A stretch of 64,000 bases of DNA from JTS-RE37 sp041744575 (GTDB lineage: Bacteria > Bacteroidota > Bacteroidia > Flavobacteriales > Flavobacteriaceae), in assembly GCA_041744575.1 (NCBI GenBank), contig JBGTKP010000049.1:124001-188000 (forward strand). Reading direction: 5' to 3'. Below the pieces are notes generated by a model, which searched no databases, had not been told where the DNA came from, and saw only the letters and a list, made by a program, of their open reading frames with translations. Positions 49,294 to 57,824 of this stretch are shown piece by piece. A program made the position numbers and the translations under genes. Numbering within the stretch: the stretch's first letter is position 1; every line of letters starts with the position of its first letter.

Positions 49294-49938
49294 CTAATGA
49301 ATTTTTATCTGTTCCCCATAAAATCTCGGCTGGGTGTTAAAAGCCAGATCCATAAACATCTTAATTCTGGCGAAATATTCCCGGAATTGAACTTTGAATC
49401 CCCTGCTGCCTGAGATATTCATGGCATTGAAGCCTATGGCGGCCAGACCTTTTTCTTCGGCGAGGTAAATGGCACGTTCATTATGAAATTTTTGCGAAAT
49501 AACGGTGACACTGTCCAGGCCAAATACAAATTGGGCCCTTCGCATTGAATCGAGCGTTCGGAAGCCGGCAAAGTCAAGAAAAATCTTTTCTGCAGGGATG
49601 CCACCCCTGATGAGGTCTTTCCTGATCGTATTGGGTTCATTGTAATAAGGGCTGCCATTGTCGCCACTCACAAGAACAAATTCTATTTTGCCTGCATTAA
49701 AGAGCGCGATGGTAGCCTGGATCCTGTTTGTATAATAGGGATTGTTTCCCCCGGCGACCAATCGGCTTGAAGTACCAAGGACCAGTCCCACTTTATTCCT
49801 TGGAATCAGGCGGATATCGGAATAGGTCTTCCCTTCTGCGGCATCTACGATGAGTTTATTACAGACAAAGATAATCAACACAGGAACCAGTACAAGAGAA
49901 ACCAAAAGGTAGGCATATTTCTTTTTCATGCGTGCCAT
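49294..49938 (-). CDS. SanA/YdcF-like DUF218 membrane protein
   Basis: The 214-residue protein has one N-terminal helix (about 8-27) and a periplasmic DUF218 domain: VGLVLGTSSRLVAGGNNPYY, RIQATIALFNAGKI, LVSGDN, DFAGFRTLDSMRRA and VISQKFHNERAIYLAEEKGL (each quoted in part). SanA is the enterobacterial homologue that limits vancomycin entry at high temperature through an effect on the envelope. The start could be ATG 49938 or 49929. It lies between the peptidase and the Nramp-related gene. Confidence 0.9.
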   Translation of the reverse strand: MARMKKKYAYLLVSLVLVPVLIIFVCNKLIVDAAEGKTYSDIRLIPRNKVGLVLGTSSRLVAGGNNPYYTNRIQATIALFNAGKIEFVLVSGDNGSPYYNEPNTIRKDLIRGGIPAEKIFLDFAGFRTLDSMRRAQFVFGLDSVTVISQKFHNERAIYLAEEKGLAAIGFNAMNISGSRGFKVQFREYFARIKMFMDLAFNTQPRFYGEQIKIH

Positions 49939-50000
49939 AAGATCCTAAAAGTAAGGATTCTGAGGCAACTGTGGCTTCCGTCTTAATTATTTCGGTCGGG

Positions 50001-51140
50001 TCAACCGGCAGGCCACCCCCCTTTTTGACGGATGATCTCCAGAAGCTTTTCCCCGGGCAGACCATAGACTTTTGTATCATTTTTGCCTGTCATGTCGATC
50101 CCGGCGAGGAGCGCATTCAGAATCGCTTCCTCGGTGGCCTGAACAGTGGCTTCGAAAAATGGGGACATCTGTTCGTTACTGATCATGCGGACTGTTTTGG
50201 TTGAGTTTCTAAGGGCCACCCCTGGATTCGCCGTTGAGAAGGCAAGAAAAATGTCACCTGAATCATTGCCTGAATAACTACCCAGCCGTGCCAAGCCCAT
50301 GGGAACCCGCCTGGCAATTCTTTTAAGCTGATGCGGCAGTAACGGGGCGTTTGTCGCGACAATGACTATGATGGAACCCCGGTCATGGGCATCGTCAAAA
50401 ACGGCCCCTTCCGGCATGAGATCAGGAAAATCATTTCCAACGCGCATCCCGGAAATGGTCAATGATTTCCTTGTGCCATAATTGGCCTGTACCAATATGC
50501 CCAAATGGTACGTTATATCATTTACCACTATCTTTCGGGAAGAAGTGCCTATTCCTCCTTTAAAAAGATGGCAGATCATTCCGGTTCCCCCTCCGACCGC
50601 TCCTTCTGTCACTACTCCGCCGGTTGCAGATTCCAGGGCCTGGTTTACATGCTCTTTCTTTACATGAAAACCGTTGATATCATTTAAGATGCCATCATAA
50701 GTTTCTCCTACCACTGGCAAGGCCCAAAAGGCTTCGTCCCCTTCCGTTATGGGAAAATAATGCCCCTTGCGTGCCTGCCAGTCGATCACTGCATCCCGTA
50801 CCAGACCCACACTATGTGTATTGGTGATCATGATCGGGCCTTCGAGGAAACCTGATTCCTCGATCCAGGCCATTCCTGTCATTTCCCCGTTCCCATTCAG
50901 GCTGAATGTAGCCGCGAAGACAGGATCATAAACCTGCCCCCTGGGTAAAATCGCAGTAACCCCTGTACGGACAGGTCCTTTCCCTGTCTGCAGCTTTCCA
51001 TTGCCCGAGATAAGTGTGGTATGGCCTACGGTAATTTCATCGACATCCGTGATGGCGTTGTAAGGGCCGGGTGTACCTTCGAGGGGTATTCCCAGCTCGC
51101 GGGCCCTTTTATGACTTGTTTCCTTGGAACTGGCAGTCAT
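50001..51140 (-). CDS. P1 family peptidase (S58, DmpA-like aminopeptidase)
   Basis: The 379-residue protein has the S58 pattern: PGPYNAITDVDEITVGHTTL at the N-terminus, a Gly-rich stretch AVGGGTGMICHLFKGGIGTSSR around residues 207-230 (quoted in part), and VATNAPLLPHQLKRIARR. DmpA-type enzymes cleave themselves before a Ser within the GTSSR-type site and then act as aminopeptidases or amidases, including on beta- and D-residues. No signal peptide is seen, so it is cytoplasmic. The length is typical. Confidence 0.92.
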   Translation of the reverse strand: MTASSKETSHKRARELGIPLEGTPGPYNAITDVDEITVGHTTLISGNGKLQTGKGPVRTGVTAILPRGQVYDPVFAATFSLNGNGEMTGMAWIEESGFLEGPIMITNTHSVGLVRDAVIDWQARKGHYFPITEGDEAFWALPVVGETYDGILNDINGFHVKKEHVNQALESATGGVVTEGAVGGGTGMICHLFKGGIGTSSRKIVVNDITYHLGILVQANYGTRKSLTISGMRVGNDFPDLMPEGAVFDDAHDRGSIIVIVATNAPLLPHQLKRIARRVPMGLARLGSYSGNDSGDIFLAFSTANPGVALRNSTKTVRMISNEQMSPFFEATVQATEEAILNALLAGIDMTGKNDTKVYGLPGEKLLEIIRQKGGWPAG

Positions 51141-51222
51141 TTGGGAAGATTATTTTTTGATGGTTCATCAGCTTATTCACCAAACCAGACCCGGACAGCA
51201 TCCCGCACATACAACCGTACAA

Positions 51223-51837
51223 CTAGTTTCGATGTTGTATATGATTCGTGCTTTCTTCCCTGTAGTAATTCTTTGAAATGGACTCCATTTCCTTCCTGTT
51301 TTCTACAATCGCCATAATTTCTTTCCAGGTACTCCCTTTGATAAGTTCTTTCAGCGGTTGCCTGAGATTTGGTATTTCTCCAAAGACTTTGCGTATTTTC
51401 TTGTCCCAGACTTTGGAATATCTGAGCAAGTCATCCGGATAGACGATTTTTCGTTTTGTTCCTTCATCGACCCCCCTGAAAGGTTCGGGAATATTCAGAT
51501 ACCCATAATCGTCGGTTAACTGTTCCCCGGGCTGGATATCGCGGATAGCAAGCTCAAAATCGTAGGCTGTAGTAAGGCAATTGGAATTAAAACTGTGGTT
51601 GATGTACCGTCCGTTATCCCAGCAAAGCACAAAATTGCCGACGTTATTCCTATAGCAATAGGTATCCAGAATACTTTGGTAAAGCGGATCCAGGACGTCG
51701 ATTTCCTCTGGTCTGAATTCCCTGTCAAGTTTATCCAGGACCCATGTGATCGTCCCTGCCGGGATAAATTCGGTGGCAACAACACCGTAGCCAACATCGT
51801 TACTTATAAACTTTAGTTCTGTCTTTGGATGAATCAT
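51223..51837 (-). CDS. SET domain-containing protein
   Basis: The 204-residue protein has a small SET domain (about residues 5-115): GYGVVATEFIPAGT at the start, the AdoMet-binding RYINHSFNSNC (Asn80, His81, Cys87) and the catalytic end GEQLTDDYGY (Tyr111). A helical, basic C-terminal part (about 125-204) follows. SET proteins methylate lysine; bacterial members are sparse and their substrates mostly unknown. The post-SET zinc Cys cluster is not present. It heads the minus-strand run toward the peptidase. Confidence 0.9.
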   Translation of the reverse strand: MIHPKTELKFISNDVGYGVVATEFIPAGTITWVLDKLDREFRPEEIDVLDPLYQSILDTYCYRNNVGNFVLCWDNGRYINHSFNSNCLTTAYDFELAIRDIQPGEQLTDDYGYLNIPEPFRGVDEGTKRKIVYPDDLLRYSKVWDKKIRKVFGEIPNLRQPLKELIKGSTWKEIMAIVENRKEMESISKNYYREESTNHIQHRN

Positions 51838-51935
51838 TTACAATGTTCTTTTTTGGGCGTTCTGTCAATCCGTTTATTGTACAATCAGTGAAATTTTAAA
51901 ATCGGCTGATGTCGATATTTTCTGAGGCCGAAAAT

Positions 51936-51963
51936 AACACCTTCTTGCTTTGCAAGAAGTGTT
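51936..51963. terminator. Bidirectional hairpin terminator candidate
   Basis: AACAC-C-TTCTTGC, a TTT loop, then GCAAGAA-GTGTT forms a 12 bp stem with one bulged C. A-rich and T-rich flanks on either side would allow termination in both directions; minus-strand transcripts from 52567 are the likeliest users. Confidence 0.6.
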
Positions 51964-52048
51964 TTATTGAAATTAAAGTTAACTAAAAATCAATATGATT
52001 TACCCGTGTCAACAGAATGCTCCGAAATTTTTAGAAAGCTTTTTTTAA

Positions 52049-52402
52049 TTATTTATGGATCTGCAGGCGAAACATGGAATTAATTGGCATAGCGATCATA
52101 AGGCCGCCCTGAACATTTCTGATTTCTGGCCGGTGGACAGGGAAACCGGGAATGATTAAAAGGACCTGTAAATACTTTATGAACTGGCGGATCTGAATGA
52201 AATCTCCTGCCGGGAGTGCAAATGGCGCCATACGATACAGCCAATTGAAGGCCATAGGGGTGGGTCTGATGTTCAGTGTATGGAAAGGGAGCACCCGGCT
52301 GGTGCTTTTTGGAAACGGCTGGACCGGCCCCAGGTTGTCACGCAGATGAAACATATACCATTGCTCCGGAGGAATTCCGCGTCTCCTTTTATCTGAAACC
52401 AT
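52049..52402 (-). CDS. Doubtful open frame, 117 codons
   Basis: The frame encodes a basic protein starting MVSDKRRRGIPPEQWYMFHL with several Pro and Met residues and no membrane segment or domain that I recognise. Codon pattern looks less regular than in neighbouring genes. It is downstream of the tiny basic protein gene on the same strand and upstream of the hairpin, so it could be transcribed, but it may equally be spurious or a decayed gene. Confidence 0.2.
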   Translation of the reverse strand: MVSDKRRRGIPPEQWYMFHLRDNLGPVQPFPKSTSRVLPFHTLNIRPTPMAFNWLYRMAPFALPAGDFIQIRQFIKYLQVLLIIPGFPVHRPEIRNVQGGLMIAMPINSMFRLQIHK

Positions 52403-52465
52403 GTACCCCTGCGGTGATGCTCTTATCTGCAGCGGTATTATGGATAAGCGCAGGGAAGCAGACTT

Positions 52466-52567
52466 TTATTTCTTGGATTTCTTTTCCCTTTTGGCCTCTT
52501 TTTTTTCCTTTGGGGTTAGCAAGGGCTCCTTTTTTATATTTTTCCGGACATCTTTACCTTTTGCCAT
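52466..52567 (-). CDS. Small Lys-rich protein, 33 residues
   Basis: Reading from the CAT at 52567 gives a 33-residue protein beginning MAKGKDVRKNIKKEPLLTPK and ending in Lys/Glu-rich KSKK. About half the residues are charged, mostly Lys, as in nucleic-acid-binding or ribosome-associated peptides. Similar very short Lys-rich proteins beginning MAKGKD occur in Bacteroidota, as I recall from annotation, but no function is known to me. A good promoter lies 22 nt upstream, which supports expression. Confidence 0.65.
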   Translation of the reverse strand: MAKGKDVRKNIKKEPLLTPKEKKEAKREKKSKK

Positions 52568-52588
52568 AATGGTTCTCGTATTTTGGCA

Positions 52589-52619
52589 TAAAGTTAGAAA
52601 TATTTAAGTTTGGATCAAA
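52589..52619 (-). promoter_or_regulatory. Bacteroidota-type promoter of the small Lys-rich gene
   Basis: On the minus strand TTTG (52619-52616), 19 bp and TAACTTTA (52596-52589), one mismatch from TAnnTTTG. It ends 21 nt before the ATG. Confidence 0.6.
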
Positions 52620-52707
52620 TCTCCTATTTTAATTTTAACAGGTGTGCATTTTTAATTCCGCATTCCGTGAAAGAATTGCTACAAGTGGTAACATATTCGC
52701 CATACCC

Positions 52708-53799
52708 ATGAAACAGATCGCCCTTGCATTCCTGCTCCTTATGGGAGTCACCTACGCCTACGGACAATCCCAGGCAGGAAATCCCAAAGTAATCCTTATC
52801 ACTTTGGACGGATTCCGATGGCAGGAGATGTTCTCCGGAGCCGACTCCCTTCTGGTGGCCCATCCGGAATACGTTAAAGATTCGTTAGGCCTTAAAGCCG
52901 CCTTTTGGAATTACAGCCCAATCCTGAGGCGAAAAGCATTAATGCCATTTATCTGGAATCAGGTAGCCGGAATGGGTGAGATTCACGGCAACAGGCAGCT
53001 TGGCAGTAAAGTGGATCTGACGAATAGGCTTTGGTTTTCCTATCCGGGATATAGTGAAATCCTTACCGGAAAAGCAGATGATAGCCGGATCAACAGCAAT
53101 GATAAGATGGACAATCCAAATAGCACCGTCCTGGAAATAGCACAGAATACGTCCTTGTATAAAGAAAAGGTAGCGGCCTTCGGGAGTTGGGATGTCTTCC
53201 CCTATATTATCAACAGAGATCGATCCGGGATTGTCGTGAACGCCGGGTTTGAAAAAGCGGCCGGGACCGCTCTCTCAGAAAGGGAAAAGTTCCTTAACGA
53301 TTTGCAGGACAGGATTCCAAGTCCCTGGACCAGTGTCCGGTTCGATGCTTTTACCCACTACTACGCGCTGGAACATATGCAAAAGCAGCATCCCGCTCTT
53401 GTATATATTGCATTCGGTGAAACAGATGATTTTGCCCATGATGGAAATTATGAGGGCTACCTGAAAGCTGCGCACAATACGGATCAGCTGATCAAAGAAA
53501 TCTGGGAGTATACTCAAAAGGACCCGTTTTATAAGGATCAGACGCTTTTTATCATCACTACAGATCATGGCAGGGGCACACAGCCGCTATCAGCATGGAA
53601 GGATCACGGGGAGAAGGTCATGGGCGCCGGAAATGTATGGATGATCCTTTTTGGCAAGACGGCAGTGACAAAAGGCGAGGTGAAAATAAGCGAGCAATTG
53701 TACAGCAATCAGATAGCCCCAACCATTCTTAGTGTCATGGGCCTCCCGCCCTTACCCGATCAGATGCCCGGGGAAGCTTTGCCTCACCAACCTGATTAG
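52708..53799 (+). CDS. Secreted alkaline phosphatase/phosphodiesterase family protein
   Basis: From ATG 52708 the 363-residue protein has a signal peptide (MKQIALAFLLLMGVTYAYG) and the alkaline phosphatase superfamily core: VILITLDGFRWQEMF with metal ligand Asp34, SYPGYSEILTG around the nucleophile position, FGETDDFAHDGN with two Asp and a His, and the C-terminal ITTDHGRG. The superfamily includes phosphatases, phosphodiesterases and sulfatases, and the exact substrate is not visible. A longer frame from 52642 lacks support. It is divergent from the small Lys-rich gene. Confidence 0.88.
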   Translation: MKQIALAFLLLMGVTYAYGQSQAGNPKVILITLDGFRWQEMFSGADSLLVAHPEYVKDSLGLKAAFWNYSPILRRKALMPFIWNQVAGMGEIHGNRQLGSKVDLTNRLWFSYPGYSEILTGKADDSRINSNDKMDNPNSTVLEIAQNTSLYKEKVAAFGSWDVFPYIINRDRSGIVVNAGFEKAAGTALSEREKFLNDLQDRIPSPWTSVRFDAFTHYYALEHMQKQHPALVYIAFGETDDFAHDGNYEGYLKAAHNTDQLIKEIWEYTQKDPFYKDQTLFIITTDHGRGTQPLSAWKDHGEKVMGAGNVWMILFGKTAVTKGEVKISEQLYSNQIAPTILSVMGLPPLPDQMPGEALPHQPD

Positions 53800-54013
53800 C
53801 CGCCCAACTATATCCTTCTACCGGATTTCCTTTGCCTTGCCGGCAGTTGATGTCTGATCGGCCTACCAGGAGACCAGAATCGCATCTGGTATTCAACACT
53901 TATCATTATGGGTAAGGACTTCCACTCCGGCCTCTCGCGGCGTGTTGGCTTCAAGTGAAGAGGGAAGAGACAAAAATCGTATCTTTCCCTATAGAAAAAA
54001 GATGCCATCTCTC

Positions 54014-56356
54014 ATGAAGCGGAATATCATCATACTGGCAATACTGACAGCAATGATCATTTGTATTATGGCCCTGAGGAAAGGTATTTTTCAAACCGGG
54101 ACCGCTTCTCCCACCGCGTTTCGTATGCCGGAAACGGTCGATTATAATTTTCACATAAAACCTATCCTTTCCGATAATTGCTATGCCTGCCATGGCCCGG
54201 ACGCGAACAAACGCGAAGCAGGGCTGCGCCTTGACCTGGAAGAAGCCGCATTTTCAGAATTGGCCGAGAATCCCGGGCACTATGCAATTGTGCCCGGAAA
54301 ACCTTCCAAAAGTGCCCTGTATGAACGGATCATCTCCAATGATCCGCAATACATCATGCCTCCCCCTGAATCAGACAGGATACTTCAGGACTTCGAAAAG
54401 GAACTTATCAAGAAATGGATCAGTCAGGGAGGTCCCTTTGAAAGGCACTGGGCTTTTATCCCCCCGGTAAAAAAGCCGCTTCCAGGGATCAATGATCCTG
54501 ACTGGGCACAGAATGAAATAGACCACTTTATCCTGGAACAGCTGGAAGCCCATCAACTTACCCACGCCCCCCGAGCCTCTTATGAAACCCTGCTTCGCAG
54601 GATGAGCCTCGACCTCACAGGGCTGCCTCCGACGCCGGAGCAGGCGGGGTCATGGCCTGAAGACAAAAGCCCTGGAGCTATAGATAAGGTGATAGACCAA
54701 TTACTGGCCTCCCCCGCGTACGGGGAACGCATGACTCAATCCTGGCTTGATGTGGCCCGGTATGCAGATTCCCATGGTTATCAGGACGACAGCTATCGGA
54801 CCATGTGGCCCTGGAGGGATTGGGTGATCCATGCCTTCAATGAAAACCTGCCATATGACCTTTTCCTGACATGGCAACTTGCAGGCGACCTTCTACCTGA
54901 TGCAAACAGCGAACAGGTTCTTGCCACCGGATTTAACAGAAATCACCCAATAACACAGGAGGGGGGAGTGATTCAGGAGGAATACCGGTCTACTTATGTC
55001 ATTGACCGTACAAATACCCTGGGAAAGGGAATCCTGGGACTGACCCTGGAATGCGCCCGTTGTCACGACCATAAATACGATGCCATTTCTCAGCAGAATT
55101 ATTATGAGTTGTTCGCATTCTTTAATCAGGTGGATGAAAAAGGGATTCAAATGGACGCCGTCCAGGCAGCCAATCAGCAATTTTTTGCGGATCCTCCCTA
55201 TATTACTGTTAGTGAAAAGGAAAAAGACGAAGTGCTTGCCTTTGTGAACCTGGAAAAAGACCAGTCGATCAAAGTGATGGTGATGAACGACGATGCCCCC
55301 AGAACATCTTATATCCTTAATCGGGGCAATTACGATGAACCTACAGATTCTGTCCACCCGGGCACCCCTTCAAAAATATTTCCTTACCAGGCTGATTTTC
55401 CCAAAAACCGCCTCGGCCTTGCCCAATGGGTGACACACAGGCAAAACCCGTTGACAGCACGCGTTCTGGTCAATCGGATCTGGGGCCTGTTGTTTGGTCG
55501 TGGACTTGTGGAAACTGCCGAGGATTTCGGCGTTCAGGGGAGCCTTCCTTCTCATCCGCAGCTCCTGGACTGGCTGGCAGTTGATTTTATGGAGCATCAC
55601 TGGGATATCAAATATTTATTAAAGAAGATCATGAGTTCCGCCACCTATCAGCAAAGTTCCGAGGTAACTGAGGCCGTTAAAAAAGCGGATCCTGAGAATA
55701 AATATCTGGCCAGGGCAGGCAGGTTTCGAATGTCCGGTGAGATGATCCGCGACTATGTTCTTGCCACCAGTGGCCTGATCAACCGGGAAATAGGAGGCCC
55801 CAGTGTGAAACCCTATCAGCCCCCGGGATTGTGGGAGGAAACCAATGCCGGAGGTGACCGGGGTATCCTTACAACCTATATTCCCGATGAAGGGGATAAA
55901 TTATACAGGCGTTCCCTTTATACCTTCTGGAAGCGGACACTTCCACCGGCGAGTATGTCGATTTTTGACGCCCCCACCCGCGATTTTTGTGAGGTACGCC
56001 GTCAGAAAACCAATACGCCCTTACAGGCACTGGCACTGCAAAATGATATTCAGATGCTTGAGGCTGCCAGGGTGCTGGCCCAAAGAATCGTAAAGGCCCG
56101 CCCGGATGATCCCGGAATTGTTAAGGAAATATTCAGGAGGATATTAATTCGGGAACCTGGTTCGGAGGAATTGCAGGTCCTGGAGGAATATTATGACCAT
56201 GCCCTGTCCAATTTTCTTGACAATGAGTCGGATGCAGAAAAATTAGTTGCTGTGGGAGCATATCAGGCTGCCGATACGGATCCTGCAAAAACAGCGGCTC
56301 TGATGCTCACAGCTCAGGTCCTGTACAATCTCGATGAAACAATAACCAAAGAATGA
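54014..56356 (+). CDS. DUF1549/DUF1553 (PSD1) protein with planctomycete-type cytochrome c domain
   Basis: From ATG 54014 (ATG 54002 is possible) the protein has about 780 residues: an N-terminal membrane anchor (about 4-22), a PSCyt1 domain with heme motif CYACHGPD (about 58), a DUF1549 domain (about 155-360) with RMSLDLTGLPPTPEQ, LDVARYADSHGY and the family CARCHDHKYD, and a DUF1553 domain (about 470-740) with NRIWGLLFGRGLVETAEDFG (quoted in part) and LQALALQND. It faces the periplasm. This architecture is typical of Planctomycetes and also found in marine Bacteroidota; its reaction is unknown. It is 4 bp from the DUF1501 gene. Confidence 0.92.
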   Translation: MKRNIIILAILTAMIICIMALRKGIFQTGTASPTAFRMPETVDYNFHIKPILSDNCYACHGPDANKREAGLRLDLEEAAFSELAENPGHYAIVPGKPSKSALYERIISNDPQYIMPPPESDRILQDFEKELIKKWISQGGPFERHWAFIPPVKKPLPGINDPDWAQNEIDHFILEQLEAHQLTHAPRASYETLLRRMSLDLTGLPPTPEQAGSWPEDKSPGAIDKVIDQLLASPAYGERMTQSWLDVARYADSHGYQDDSYRTMWPWRDWVIHAFNENLPYDLFLTWQLAGDLLPDANSEQVLATGFNRNHPITQEGGVIQEEYRSTYVIDRTNTLGKGILGLTLECARCHDHKYDAISQQNYYELFAFFNQVDEKGIQMDAVQAANQQFFADPPYITVSEKEKDEVLAFVNLEKDQSIKVMVMNDDAPRTSYILNRGNYDEPTDSVHPGTPSKIFPYQADFPKNRLGLAQWVTHRQNPLTARVLVNRIWGLLFGRGLVETAEDFGVQGSLPSHPQLLDWLAVDFMEHHWDIKYLLKKIMSSATYQQSSEVTEAVKKADPENKYLARAGRFRMSGEMIRDYVLATSGLINREIGGPSVKPYQPPGLWEETNAGGDRGILTTYIPDEGDKLYRRSLYTFWKRTLPPASMSIFDAPTRDFCEVRRQKTNTPLQALALQNDIQMLEAARVLAQRIVKARPDDPGIVKEIFRRILIREPGSEELQVLEEYYDHALSNFLDNESDAEKLVAVGAYQAADTDPAKTAALMLTAQVLYNLDETITKE

Positions 56357-56360
56357 TGCC

Positions 56361-57821
56361 ATGAAGAAAGAAGCCCCTGTTCCGCAAGAGCCGCTCAATG
56401 TCAACCGCCGACATTTTTTTTCTCAGGTAAGTGTCGGAATTGGTTCTATTGCACTTGGGTCCCTACTGATCCCGGATCTGTTTAAGGGAGGTGCAACTGA
56501 AGTCTCGGAAAGTATTCCAGGTCTTCCGCATTTCGCTCCGAAGGCCAGGAGGGTGATCTATTTATTCCAGGCCGGGGCACCTTCACAACTGGAAACTTTC
56601 GATTATAAACCCCTGCTTTTAAAAAGGATCGGTGAAGACCTCCCGGAATCCATAAGGAATGGACAGCGTCTTACCGGTATGACTTCCGAACAGGAAACTT
56701 TTCCCCTGATGCCTTCGGCCGCCAAGTTCCGGCAACATGGCAAAAGCGGTGCTTGGGTAAGTGATTATTTTCCGCACATCGCCAGTATCGCCGATGAGAT
56801 CTGTATTGTCAAAAGCATGCATACCGAGGCGATCAACCACGACCCTGCGATTACCTTTTTCCAGACAGGAAGCCAGATCTCAGGGAGGCCCAGTATGGGC
56901 TCCTGGATGAGCTATGGCCTTGGGAGTGAGAACAAAAACCTCCCCTCATTTGTAGTGCTGACTTCGCGGGGTAAAGGGAACAGCCAGGGTCTTTATTCCA
57001 AATTATGGTCCAGTGGTTTTCTGGATTCCAGGCATCAGGGCGTCCTCCTTCGGTCAGGGAAGGATCCTGTCCTCTATCTGAATGACCCGGAAGGTATTTC
57101 GCGCCATGACAAACGGGAACTCCTGGATCATGTCGCGTCGCTCAACAAAATACATGGGGCGCAAACCGGGGATGATGAAATCAATGCGCGTATCGCTCAA
57201 TATGAGATGGCCTATCGTATGCAAATGTCTGTTCCTGAAGTGATGGATGTTTCCAAAGAACCAAAGTCCATCGTCCAACTTTACGGAGAGGACTGCCAGG
57301 TACCCGGTACTTATGCTGCCAACGCCCTTCAGGCAAGGCGACTCGCCGAAAACGGGGTTCGTTTTATTCAGTTGTATCATCAGGGATGGGACCAGCATGG
57401 AAATCTCCCGAATGAAATGTCCGGGCAGGCCAAAGATGTGGACAGGGCTTCCGCAGCTCTGGTCCTGGATCTTAAACAACGCGGGATGCTTGAGGATACT
57501 TTGGTCATATGGGGTGGAGAATTTGGCCGGACCAACTATTGCCAGGGGAAATTCAATCCGGCCGATTATGGGAGGGACCATCATCCCAGAGCCTTCAGTA
57601 TCTGGATGGCCGGGGGTGGTATTAAAAGCGGGTTGAGCTATGGGGAAACAGATGAATTTGGCTACAATGTAATTAAGGATCCGGTTCATATCAATGACTT
57701 TCATGCCACACTGCTCTATGCCATGGGCCTGGATCACGAACAATTGACTTTCAAATACCAGGGACGGAGATTTCGGCTCACCGATGTAGCCGGTACTGTG
57801 GTAAAAGACCTCTTAACCTGA
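56361..57821 (+). CDS. DUF1501 domain protein with Tat signal
   Basis: The 486-residue protein starts with a twin-arginine signal (NRRHFFSQVSVGIGSIALG, about residues 15-33) and has the DUF1501 sulfatase-like fold: VIYLFQAGAPSQLETFDYKP, HTEAINHDPAITFFQTG, WDQHGNLPNEM, LVIWGGEFGRTNYCQG and GRDHHPRAFSIWMAGGG (in part). DUF1501 genes nearly always accompany DUF1553 genes, and here they are 4 bp apart, so the two products probably act together in the periplasm. The substrate is unknown; the resemblance to sulfatases is at the fold level. Confidence 0.93.
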   Translation: MKKEAPVPQEPLNVNRRHFFSQVSVGIGSIALGSLLIPDLFKGGATEVSESIPGLPHFAPKARRVIYLFQAGAPSQLETFDYKPLLLKRIGEDLPESIRNGQRLTGMTSEQETFPLMPSAAKFRQHGKSGAWVSDYFPHIASIADEICIVKSMHTEAINHDPAITFFQTGSQISGRPSMGSWMSYGLGSENKNLPSFVVLTSRGKGNSQGLYSKLWSSGFLDSRHQGVLLRSGKDPVLYLNDPEGISRHDKRELLDHVASLNKIHGAQTGDDEINARIAQYEMAYRMQMSVPEVMDVSKEPKSIVQLYGEDCQVPGTYAANALQARRLAENGVRFIQLYHQGWDQHGNLPNEMSGQAKDVDRASAALVLDLKQRGMLEDTLVIWGGEFGRTNYCQGKFNPADYGRDHHPRAFSIWMAGGGIKSGLSYGETDEFGYNVIKDPVHINDFHATLLYAMGLDHEQLTFKYQGRRFRLTDVAGTVVKDLLT

Positions 57822-57824
57822 CGA

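Larger units (their letters stand above)
51838..52465. other. Gene-poor stretch between the SET gene and a tiny basic protein gene
   Basis: This 628 bp region holds a hairpin (51936-51963) and one minus-strand open frame of 117 codons (52049-52402) that I do not recognise. No repeat, tRNA or mobile element is visible. The part near 51840-52030 is AT-rich and non-coding in character. Confidence 0.5.
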
